Positions 1 through 6,022 of a DNA stretch of 14,005 nt are shown here, piece by piece; the first letter of the stretch is position 1; every line of letters starts with the position of its first letter. Under the pieces are notes generated by a model. That model had not been told where the DNA came from, searched no databases, and was given only the letters and a program-made list of their open reading frames with translations. The DNA is from Marinilabiliaceae bacterium. Lineage in GTDB: Bacteria > Bacteroidota > Bacteroidia > Bacteroidales > Marinilabiliaceae. Location of the stretch: assembly GCA_027010905.1 (NCBI GenBank), contig JALVBA010000030.1, positions 1 to 14,005 on the forward strand, read 5' to 3'. The position numbers were made by a program, and so were the translations under genes.

Positions 1-51
1 TAGTTTAAACATATTTTACAACTAAAAGTTTTTTACACTTTAAATTTATAT

Positions 52-59
52 GATATTTG
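52..59 (+). promoter_or_regulatory. Possible promoter -7 box upstream of the glycosyltransferase
   Basis: GATATTTG differs by one base from the Bacteroidota -7 consensus TAnnTTTG. A T-run at 29-34 lies where the -33 element would fall, but no clear TTTG is present. The box includes the TTG at 57-59, which matters for choosing the start codon. Confidence 0.35.
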
Positions 60-1211
60 CACTCTATTACTTTTATCCAAACAATTAATAAATTGAATCA
101 GGAGATACTTTACTCATTAGCTGCTCTTTTTCTATTCGCCTGGATTTTTCAGGCCGTTCATTATCTATATATAATGGCTGCTTTCAACCGGGTTAAACCG
201 CAGACTCCTAACCCCTCTCCTCCCCCTGTCTCGGTAGTTATTTGTGCAAAAAATGAGGCTGAGAATCTGCGAAACTTTTTACCATTAATATTAAATCAAA
301 ACTATCACAACTTTCAGGTAATAGTTGTGAATGATTGCTCCACCGACGATACTGAACTGGTTTTAGCCAAACTGAAAAGAACTAACCAAAACCTCTACTA
401 TACCTCTATTCCTGTCGACAAGAAGTTTTTTCACGGAAAGAAGCTCGCACTTACCATCGGCATTAAGGCGGCAAAACACGAGCATGTGGTTTTAACTGAT
501 GCAGACTGTTACCCTACCTCAGACAGATGGCTTCAAAATATGGCGAGCTCATTTACTCCTGACAAAAAGATTATTTTGGGCTATGGAGCCTATAGAAAAG
601 AGAAAGGCTTTCTGAATCTATTGATTAGATATGAGACGTTCTGGAATGCTGTTCAATATTTTGGATTCGCATCAACCTTTAAACCATTTATGGGAGTAGG
701 GCGAAATATTGCATACGAAAAACAACTATTTAACGACAGCTCGCAATTTAAAAACAATCTAACTGTTGCCTCTGGCGACGATGACTTGTTTCTGGTCGAG
801 ATGGCCAAACCGGCAAATACCACAATCTGTTTTTCCCCCGAAAACCACACCCTGTCTGTTCCTTCAGCTACTTATAGAGATTGGGAATCGCAAAAGTCCA
901 GACATTTAACATCCTCGGTATTTTATCCTTTTTTTGTAAAAGGATGGCTGTTTTTTGAATTTTTAACACGGCAAATATTGTGGGTATTTACCTTTTGTTC
1001 AATTATTTTTTCTATTTTTACGCCAATAATTGGAGTTCTTTTTGCTTTACATATTTTAATAAAATTAATTGTATTAAATATATCTGGCAAAAAACTCGCA
1101 GAGAAGCAGTTGTTTTGGGCAATGCTACTATTTGATTGGCTTATCCCCATCTGGATAGGAGCATTGTGGATTAGTAATTTATTGAGACCAAAAAAAAATA
1201 GATGGAAGTAA
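57..1211 (+). CDS. Membrane-anchored family 2 glycosyltransferase
   Basis: Predicted to transfer a sugar from a nucleotide-sugar donor to a lipid or polysaccharide acceptor at the inner face of the cytoplasmic membrane. It has 384 codons. A membrane segment lies at about residues 18-40. The GT-A domain starts at VSVVICAKNEAENL (58-71), followed by VVNDCSTDD (90-98), the metal-binding DAD (148-150), GDDD (240-243) as the likely catalytic-base region, and QKSRH (279-283) in place of the usual QxxRW. Two or more hydrophobic segments follow (about 295-340 and 352-375). The start is uncertain: the TTG at 57 sits in GATATTTG, one base from a TAnnTTTG promoter box, so translation may begin downstream, for example at the TTG near 93. 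A stop at 51-53 excludes an earlier start in this frame. The 3' end overlaps the sigma-factor gene by 10 nt, suggesting coupled translation. The acceptor and sugar are not identifiable. Confidence 0.9.
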   Translation: MHSITFIQTINKLNQEILYSLAALFLFAWIFQAVHYLYIMAAFNRVKPQTPNPSPPPVSVVICAKNEAENLRNFLPLILNQNYHNFQVIVVNDCSTDDTELVLAKLKRTNQNLYYTSIPVDKKFFHGKKLALTIGIKAAKHEHVVLTDADCYPTSDRWLQNMASSFTPDKKIILGYGAYRKEKGFLNLLIRYETFWNAVQYFGFASTFKPFMGVGRNIAYEKQLFNDSSQFKNNLTVASGDDDLFLVEMAKPANTTICFSPENHTLSVPSATYRDWESQKSRHLTSSVFYPFFVKGWLFFEFLTRQILWVFTFCSIIFSIFTPIIGVLFALHILIKLIVLNISGKKLAEKQLFWAMLLFDWLIPIWIGALWISNLLRPKKNRWK

Positions 1212-1810
1212 ATCCTAATCTTTCAGATAAAGCCAGGTATGATTACGATTTGGTTCAGTACGCCGTAAAAGGTGACCAAAAATCCTATGCGGAGCTGATG
1301 GGAAGGTACAGAGATGCAATATACTTTATGTTGTTAAAGATGGTTAACAACAAGAGTGACGCAGAAGACCTTACTATTGAGGCTTTTGGCAAAGCATTTA
1401 AAAATCTTAGTCAGTACTCTCCTAACTATGCCTTTAGCACGTGGCTTTTTAAAATTGCATCAAACAACTGTATCGATTATCTGCGAAAAAAACGTACTAA
1501 CCTCGTTTCAATTGATAGTGCAGGCTACGACGAGAAAGAGAACGAAGCTCCCATACACCTTAAGGATGACACCCCCGACCCGGAAGAGGGAATGATTAAG
1601 CAGCAAAAAGCTATTTTGATGCGAACTGTTGTTAAAAAACTTAAGCCGCGCTACAGAACACTTATTGAACTTCGCTATTTTAAAGAGTTTTCGTACGAAG
1701 AAATTGCTATTGAATTAGACCTGCCATTAGGAACCGTTAAGGCTCAGCTGTTTCGTGCCCGAGAGTTACTATTCAATACTCTGAAAGGTACCGATGTAAA
1801 GTTTGACTAA
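1202..1810 (+). CDS. ECF-type RNA polymerase sigma factor
   Basis: Directs RNA polymerase to a specific promoter set; 202 residues, a usual length for an extracytoplasmic-function (RpoE-like) sigma. Region 2 spans about residues 24-96, with SDAEDLTIEAFGKAFKNL (52-69) and FSTWLFKIASNNCIDYLRKK (78-97) as the -10-binding and core-binding helices. An acidic linker follows (about 105-130). Region 4 spans about 138-192, with the helix-turn-helix FSYEEIAIELDLPLGTVKAQ (163-182) and the typical LFRARELL after it. The ATG lies inside the end of the glycosyltransferase gene (10-nt overlap), and rsmG begins 28 nt after the stop, so the three genes probably form one transcript. No anti-sigma gene is visible beside it, unlike many ECF sigmas that sit next to a FecR-type or zinc anti-sigma. 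Regulon unknown. Confidence 0.93.
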   Translation: MEVNPNLSDKARYDYDLVQYAVKGDQKSYAELMGRYRDAIYFMLLKMVNNKSDAEDLTIEAFGKAFKNLSQYSPNYAFSTWLFKIASNNCIDYLRKKRTNLVSIDSAGYDEKENEAPIHLKDDTPDPEEGMIKQQKAILMRTVVKKLKPRYRTLIELRYFKEFSYEEIAIELDLPLGTVKAQLFRARELLFNTLKGTDVKFD

Positions 1811-1838
1811 CAGGCTTACTATTTTTCAAAATATCTTT

Positions 1839-2459
1839 ATGGAAATTATCCCCAAATATTTCCCTGATTTAACTCAACAGCAAGTCAGTCAGTTTTCAAC
1901 AATAGGTTCACTCTATGAGGAGTGGAACAGCCGAATAAATGTAATTTCCAGAAAAGATATATCTGAGATATACACTAATCATGTCCTGCATTCACTGGCA
2001 ATTGTACAGTTCACCACCTTTACCAAAGGCACTAAAATACTTGATGTAGGTACAGGTGGCGGTTTCCCGGGAATACCTCTGGCCATAATGTTTCCTGAAG
2101 TCTCTTTTCATCTTATCGATTCTATCGGTAAAAAAATTAAGGTTGTTGATGCAGTTACCAAAGCGTTAAATCTGAAAAACATCACAACCCAACAAGTACG
2201 AGTAGAAGATTTAAAAGCCAGATACGACTTTATTGTGAGCAGAGCAGTTACAGCATTTCCTGATTTTGTAAGGTTGTGTAACAACAAAATAAAGAGAGAG
2301 CAGAAAAATGCCATCTCAAACGGAATACTCTATCTGAAAGGAGGAGATTTTGAAAATGAGCTTAAAACATTTAAGAGACGAGTTAGTGTAATACCGCTAA
2401 CACAATATTTTGAAGAGCCGTTTTTTGAAACAAAAAAGTTAATTCACCTCTCTCTTTGA
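1839..2459 (+). CDS. rsmG: 16S rRNA (guanine-527-N7)-methyltransferase RsmG
   Basis: Methylates N7 of G527 in the 530 loop of 16S rRNA using S-adenosylmethionine; also known as GidB. It has 206 residues from the ATG at 1839. This start gives MEIIPKYFPDLT, the usual N-terminus of Bacteroidota RsmG. A TTG at 1803 in the same frame would add 12 residues and overlap the sigma gene, and is less likely. Family marks are EEWNSRINVISRKD (27-40), HVLHSL (48-53), the SAM-binding loop LDVGTGGGFPGIPLA (68-82), HLID (91-94), and VSRAV (133-137). It is the last gene of the cluster with the glycosyltransferase and sigma factor. Function is confident from motif order and length. Confidence 0.95.
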   Translation: MEIIPKYFPDLTQQQVSQFSTIGSLYEEWNSRINVISRKDISEIYTNHVLHSLAIVQFTTFTKGTKILDVGTGGGFPGIPLAIMFPEVSFHLIDSIGKKIKVVDAVTKALNLKNITTQQVRVEDLKARYDFIVSRAVTAFPDFVRLCNNKIKREQKNAISNGILYLKGGDFENELKTFKRRVSVIPLTQYFEEPFFETKKLIHLSL

Positions 2460-2499
2460 AAATAAATGGCATTTTTTTGAAAAAAAAGAAGTTATCCTT

Positions 2500-2529
2500 T
2501 TTGGAAGAAGAAAAAAACGTGTATTTTTG
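2500..2529 (+). promoter_or_regulatory. rpmH promoter, Bacteroidota type
   Basis: TATTTTTG at 2522-2529 is an exact match to the -7 box TAnnTTTG. TTTG at 2500-2503 forms a -33 element 18 nt upstream, close to the usual spacing. Transcription would start near 2536, leaving a leader of roughly 45 nt before the rpmH ATG. This is the best two-part promoter in the window. Confidence 0.75.
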
Positions 2530-2582
2530 CAAACCGTTTTAGGAAAATTATTGAATAAGTCGAAAGATAAAAACATATTACA

Positions 2583-2741
2583 ATGAAAAGGACATTTCAA
2601 CCATCAAACAGAAAGAGAAAGAACAAGCATGGATTCAGGTCGAGAATGGAATCTCACAACGGACGTAATATTATTAACGCCCGTAGAGCAAAAGGCAGAA
2701 AAAAAGTGTCTGTTTCAGACGAAAAAAAGCATAAAGCTTAA
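2583..2741 (+). CDS. rpmH: 50S ribosomal protein L34
   Basis: A small basic protein of the large ribosomal subunit; 52 residues, slightly longer than the usual 44-47 because of a charged tail (SVSDEKKHKA). The N-terminus MKRTFQPSNRKRKNKHGFRS is the L34 signature, followed by R-M-E-S-H-N-G-R and RRAKGRKK, which is also diagnostic. The gene has its own promoter (2500-2529) and is closed by a hairpin terminator (2770-2794), so it looks monocistronic. Its neighbours are not rnpA and yidC as in many bacteria, which is common in Bacteroidota. Confidence 0.97.
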   Translation: MKRTFQPSNRKRKNKHGFRSRMESHNGRNIINARRAKGRKKVSVSDEKKHKA

Positions 2742-2769
2742 TATACTTTTTTCACACATATTAGAACTG

Positions 2770-2794
2770 AGGGGCTCAAATAAGAGCCCTTTTT
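2770..2794 (+). terminator. Rho-independent terminator of rpmH
   Basis: Perfect 6-bp stem GGGCTC (2772-2777) and GAGCCC (2784-2789) with loop AAATAA, extendable by a G-T and an A-T pair, followed directly by a run of five T (2790-2794). It lies 29 nt after the rpmH stop. Confidence 0.85.
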
Positions 2795-2838
2795 CTATTT
2801 TATCCTGTCTATTTCCTACTAGATTACTTATTTTATAC

Positions 2839-2846
2839 TATTTTTG
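2839..2846 (+). promoter_or_regulatory. Promoter -7 box of the PASTA-rluD operon
   Basis: TATTTTTG matches TAnnTTTG exactly and sits 22 nt before the ATG at 2868, so the leader would be about 15 nt. No clear TTTG -33 element is seen about 20 nt upstream, only a T-rich stretch. The box contains the in-frame TTG at 2844, which argues against that TTG as the start codon. Confidence 0.6.
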
Positions 2847-2867
2847 AATAAAACAGAAATAAGCAGT

Positions 2868-3728
2868 ATGTCATTCATAAAATTCATAATAAGTAAATCG
2901 TTCCTGAAAAATCTGGGAATGATTGTAGCAACGATCATCTTGCTCCTCACAATTATCTTTGTAAGTTTAAATATTTATACTCATCATGGAGAGGCAAACC
3001 CATTGCCCGATTTTTCCGGATTGACAGAAAGCCAATTTAAAGATGTAATAAAAAAGAGTGACTTACGATACAAGATAATTGATTCAGTTCATATTGCCGA
3101 CAAGCTTCCGGGAGTTGTTATTGAGCAAACTCCCAATGTAGGCGAAAAAGTTAAACGAAACAGAACAATCTTTTTCACCATAAACTCATACACTCAGGAG
3201 AAAGTTCAAATGCCAAACGTAGTTGAATCCTCTTTTCGTGATGCAAAAGTTACACTGGAGTCATACGGGCTTAAAACGGGAAAAATAATTTATGTACCTA
3301 GCGAATATACCAACCTGGTAATGGGACAGATGTACAAAGGGAAACCTATTGAACGGGGTATTTTAATACCTAAAGGCTCACGAATCGACCTGATGATTGG
3401 GAAAGGGCTGAGTAATAGAAAAACAAATGTCCCCGACCTGAAAGAGCTCTCATTAAAGAAGGCCGAGCAGACCTGCCTAAACACATCACTCAATATTGGT
3501 GCAATAATTTGCGACTCAACAATTGTAACTGCTGAAGATTCTGCAACAGCATTTGTGTGGAAACAGAAACCGGAAGCTAAGGATGGTACACAACTCTTTT
3601 TAGGTTCATCAATTGATATCTGGATCAGTCTCGACACTGCAAAAATCCTCCCAAATTCACTCGCCAAAAAATTACTACAGTCGGGATCAGAAATAGACGC
3701 CCTTATTTCAGAAGATAGCAATGAGTGA
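2868..3728 (+). CDS. Membrane-anchored PASTA-domain protein
   Basis: A predicted single-pass protein whose extracytoplasmic part carries three PASTA repeats, domains that in other proteins bind peptidoglycan fragments or uncross-linked wall. From the ATG at 2868 it has 286 residues: a short cytoplasmic N-terminus, a membrane helix at about 13-35, then PASTA 1 (about 44-107, PLPDFSGLT...), PASTA 2 (about 112-179, VQMPNVVESSFRDA...) and PASTA 3 (about 186-256, TNVPDLKELSLKKAE...), and an acidic tail. There is no kinase domain, unlike the Ser/Thr kinases that carry PASTA repeats in Gram-positives. The in-frame TTG at 2844 would add eight residues but lies in the promoter box. The gene overlaps rluD by 8 nt and is near ddl, a context that suggests a cell-wall role. 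Exact function unknown. Confidence 0.9.
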   Translation: MSFIKFIISKSFLKNLGMIVATIILLLTIIFVSLNIYTHHGEANPLPDFSGLTESQFKDVIKKSDLRYKIIDSVHIADKLPGVVIEQTPNVGEKVKRNRTIFFTINSYTQEKVQMPNVVESSFRDAKVTLESYGLKTGKIIYVPSEYTNLVMGQMYKGKPIERGILIPKGSRIDLMIGKGLSNRKTNVPDLKELSLKKAEQTCLNTSLNIGAIICDSTIVTAEDSATAFVWKQKPEAKDGTQLFLGSSIDIWISLDTAKILPNSLAKKLLQSGSEIDALISEDSNE

Positions 3729-4767
3729 AGAGATAATTAATGGCTCAGAAGAGCCGGAAGAGAGTAGAGAGCTTTTTGAGCATTACAACTTTTTGGTTGA
3801 CCCAGGACAAACAGCGCTTCGGATAGACAGGTTTCTCGTTAATCGTATTCAAAACTCTTCACGCAACAAGATACAGGCTGCCGCTGTCGCAGGAAACATC
3901 CTTGTAAATGGCAAATCGGCAAAGTCAAACTACAAGGTAAAACCCAACGACGAGATATCCATTGTGATGTCGTACCCACCGCCAGACAATGAGATTATCC
4001 CCGAAGATATTCCGATAAATATAGTTTACGAAGATGAGTCTGTACTGATTATAAACAAAAATGCCGAAATGGTAATACACCCCGGCTACGGAAATAAAAC
4101 AGGCACTCTGGTAAATGCTCTAGTTTACCATTTTAAAGGTGACCCATTTTTCAACCCTGAGAATGAACGTCCGGGAATTGTTCACCGAATAGACAAAGGC
4201 ACAACCGGGCTTTTGGTTGTGGCTAAAACAGATATTGCACGAAACCATCTCGCTCGACAATTCTTCGAAAAAACCTCTGAAAGAACCTACGTTGCACTTG
4301 TATGGGGGCAACTGAAAGAGGAGGAAGGAACAATAACCGGAAATATAGGCCGGAGTCTTAAAGACAGGCTTCAGATGGCCGTATTCCCCGATGGAGAGAC
4401 CGGTAAACATGCTGTAACACACTACAAAGTCTTAGAGCGATTAGGGTATGTAACGCTTATCGCGTGCCGTCTCGAAACGGGTCGTACCCACCAGATTCGT
4501 ACCCATCTGAGATACATTGGTCATCCACTTTTTAATGATGAGAGGTATGGAGGTGATAAGATATTAAAAGGGACTACCTTCACAAAATATAAGCAATTCG
4601 TCCAGAACTGCTTTAACATGATTCCACGTCAGGCACTACACGCAAAAACACTTGGATTCATCCACCCAAAAACAGGCAAGAAAATGGTTTTTGACTCCGA
4701 CCTGCCCGATGATATGGCACAGGTAATTGAAAAGTGGAGAAACTATACTGTGAATAGGAATGAATAA
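3721..4767 (+). CDS. rluD: 23S rRNA pseudouridine synthase, RluD type
   Basis: Converts specific uridines of 23S rRNA (in E. coli RluD: 1911, 1915 and 1917 of helix 69) to pseudouridine. It has 348 residues. An N-terminal S4 RNA-binding domain (about 33-83, LRIDRFLVNRI...NILVNGK) is followed by the RluA-family catalytic domain. HRIDKGTTGLLVVAKT (155-170) holds the catalytic Asp158. IACRLETGRTHQIRTHLRYIG (about 247-267) and HPLFNDERYGG are further family motifs. Its ATG overlaps the end of the PASTA gene by 8 nt, so the two are probably translationally coupled. RluD is preferred over RluC because of its length, the acidic N-terminus before S4, and the PASTA/ddl neighbourhood. Exact target sites cannot be read from sequence. 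Confidence 0.93.
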   Translation: MSEEIINGSEEPEESRELFEHYNFLVDPGQTALRIDRFLVNRIQNSSRNKIQAAAVAGNILVNGKSAKSNYKVKPNDEISIVMSYPPPDNEIIPEDIPINIVYEDESVLIINKNAEMVIHPGYGNKTGTLVNALVYHFKGDPFFNPENERPGIVHRIDKGTTGLLVVAKTDIARNHLARQFFEKTSERTYVALVWGQLKEEEGTITGNIGRSLKDRLQMAVFPDGETGKHAVTHYKVLERLGYVTLIACRLETGRTHQIRTHLRYIGHPLFNDERYGGDKILKGTTFTKYKQFVQNCFNMIPRQALHAKTLGFIHPKTGKKMVFDSDLPDDMAQVIEKWRNYTVNRNE

Positions 4768-4811
4768 TTTTTTGTAATACTGAATTTTACAATCGTGCTC
4801 CACCAATATTT

Positions 4812-4819
4812 TATTTTTG
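4812..4819 (+). promoter_or_regulatory. Exact promoter -7 box in the rluD-ddl spacer
   Basis: TATTTTTG matches TAnnTTTG exactly. No TTTG lies at the expected -33 position; TTTTAC at 4785-4790 is the nearest candidate. A start site near 4826 would fall almost on the ATG of the small ORF at 4828 and about 176 nt before ddl. Confidence 0.45.
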
Positions 4820-4827
4820 TACTTTTT

Positions 4828-4929
4828 ATGACCTCTTTATGCAGCTCTGAGCAAAAGTCTACACACACGCTACCACTCGGTTGTATTGTGGGGAGCAAGC
4901 AAAATAACTCTATAGAAGAATATGCTTAA
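4828..4929 (+). CDS. Possible 33-residue small ORF before ddl
   Basis: ATG to TAA, 33 residues, starting MTSLCSSEQKSTHTLPLGCI. I do not recognise it. It has two Cys (positions 5 and 19), no membrane segment and no signal peptide. The only support is placement: its ATG is 8 nt after an exact TAnnTTTG box, so the message would be nearly leaderless. It could equally be a chance ORF in a long ddl leader. No ribosome-binding site is visible. Confidence 0.2.
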   Translation: MTSLCSSEQKSTHTLPLGCIVGSKQNNSIEEYA

Positions 4930-4956
4930 ATTAAATAGAAAATCTTTTGAAAAATG

Positions 4957-4964
4957 TATATTTA
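4957..4964 (+). promoter_or_regulatory. Possible ddl promoter -7 box
   Basis: TATATTTA is one base from TAnnTTTG and lies 38 nt before the ddl ATG. No TTTG is at the expected -33 distance. The start site would fall near 4971, just upstream of the palindrome at 4983-4997. Confidence 0.3.
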
Positions 4965-4982
4965 CAAACGATTAATACATCC

Positions 4983-4997
4983 TAATGATTATCATTA
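4983..4997. promoter_or_regulatory. 15-bp palindrome resembling the Fur-box core, before ddl
   Basis: TAATGATTATCATTA is a perfect 7-1-7 palindrome. It matches the central 15 positions of the classical 19-bp Fur box (GATAATGATWATCATTATC); the two outer bases on each side differ. It ends 4 nt before the ddl ATG, so a bound protein could block transcription or initiation. The Fur assignment rests on the E. coli-type consensus; chance in AT-rich DNA is possible. Confidence 0.4.
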
Positions 4998-5001
4998 ATC
5001 A

Positions 5002-6006
5002 ATGAAAAAGAACATTGCAATAGTTTACGGAGGATATTCATCTGAGATAATTATCTCGGAAAAGAGTATGAAAGGTGTTGAATCCTTTATCAATAGTGAG
5101 AGATACAACACATATCCTGTGCTCATAAAAGATCTTGAATGGAAAGTGGTAACTGACAACGAACAGATATCAATTGACAAAAGTAATTTCTCTTTTACTC
5201 TTAACAATAAAAAGATAACCTTCGATTGTGTCTACATAACTATTCACGGCACACCCGGTGAGAATGGTATTCTTCAGGGCTACCTTGATATGACAGGTAT
5301 TCCTCACACCACCTGTAATGTTCTGCCTTCCGCTTTGACATTTAACAAATTTACCTGCAACACCTATCTGAAAGGTTTTGGCATTGCCGTAGCCGACTCT
5401 CTGTTAATACGAAAAGGGAACGACTATAATCCTGAAGATATTATTGAGAAAGTGGGGCTGCCATGTTTTATAAAGCCCAATGCAGGAGGTTCAAGTTTTG
5501 GCATTACCAAAGCAAAAAAACCTGAAGAGATGAGTCCGGCAATAGAGAAAGCATTTAGTGAGAGTAGTGAGGTTATTATTGAGCAGCTTGTTGATGGCAG
5601 AGAACTTACATGCGGCCTCTACAAAACATCAAAGGGTGAAAATATCTTTCCAATAACTGAGGTAGTTAGTAAAAATGAGTTTTTCGATTTTGAGGCTAAG
5701 TACACTTCTGAGAAGGTTGAGGAGATTACTCCTGCACGTATCCCCGGCGACATAGCTGAACGTATTCGAACTATCTCATCCCTTATATACGACATACTGG
5801 GTTGTAAAGGTATTGTGAGAATAGATTATATCTACAATAAGGATAAAATTTTCATGATCGAGGTGAATACCACACCTGGGATGACCCCTACAAGCTTTAT
5901 CCCTCAACAGATTAGAGCTGCCAACCTCAACATACAAGAGGTATTCACTGATATTATTGAAGATTCCATTGAAAGATACACTCCACTATTTTCCCTCTCC
6001 GTTTAG
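5002..6006 (+). CDS. ddl: D-alanine--D-alanine ligase
   Basis: ATP-dependent cytoplasmic enzyme joining two D-alanines into the dipeptide used for the peptidoglycan stem; 334 residues. ATP-grasp architecture: N-terminal YGGYSSE (9-15, with the conserved Glu15), HGTPGENGILQGYLDMTGIP (82-101), the ATP-binding KPNAGGSSFGI (158-168), the omega-loop FFDFEAKY (227-234), RIDYIY (273-278) and metal-binding EVNTTPGMT (287-295). The Lys233-Tyr234 pair in the omega loop is typical of D-Ala-D-Ala ligases rather than the D-Ala-D-Lac (VanA) type, so normal wall precursor is expected. The C-terminus overlaps the convergent sugar phosphotransferase by 21 nt. A Fur-like palindrome sits just before the ATG. 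Confidence 0.96.
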   Translation: MKKNIAIVYGGYSSEIIISEKSMKGVESFINSERYNTYPVLIKDLEWKVVTDNEQISIDKSNFSFTLNNKKITFDCVYITIHGTPGENGILQGYLDMTGIPHTTCNVLPSALTFNKFTCNTYLKGFGIAVADSLLIRKGNDYNPEDIIEKVGLPCFIKPNAGGSSFGITKAKKPEEMSPAIEKAFSESSEVIIEQLVDGRELTCGLYKTSKGENIFPITEVVSKNEFFDFEAKYTSEKVEEITPARIPGDIAERIRTISSLIYDILGCKGIVRIDYIYNKDKIFMIEVNTTPGMTPTSFIPQQIRAANLNIQEVFTDIIEDSIERYTPLFSLSV

Positions 6007-6022
6007 GAGAGTACCAATAGTG
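5984..6022. repeat. Inverted repeat spanning the stop codons of two convergent genes
   Basis: Outer stem CACTATT (5984-5990) with AATAGTG (6016-6022), a symmetric 4-nt internal loop, and inner stem CTCTCC (5995-6000) with GGAGAG (6006-6011) around loop GTTTA. All 13 stem pairs are Watson-Crick. It covers the ddl stop (6004-6006) and the stop of the minus-strand gene (5986-5988). No T-run follows on either strand, so it may be a bidirectional 3' hairpin or protective structure rather than a classic terminator. Confidence 0.6.

Noticed and set aside
2629..2847. 72-codon frame overlapping rpmH
   Set aside because: It is a shifted reading of the L34 gene and its terminator; the rpmH frame gives an unmistakable L34 protein.
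3290..3721. 143-codon minus-strand frame opposite the PASTA gene
   Set aside because: It is antisense to a clear PASTA-repeat coding sequence, has no recognisable motif, and no promoter box was found for it.
4772..4792. TTGTAA/TTACAA inverted repeat after rluD as a terminator
   Set aside because: The stem is only 6 bp with four A-T pairs, the loop is 9 nt, and no T-run follows.
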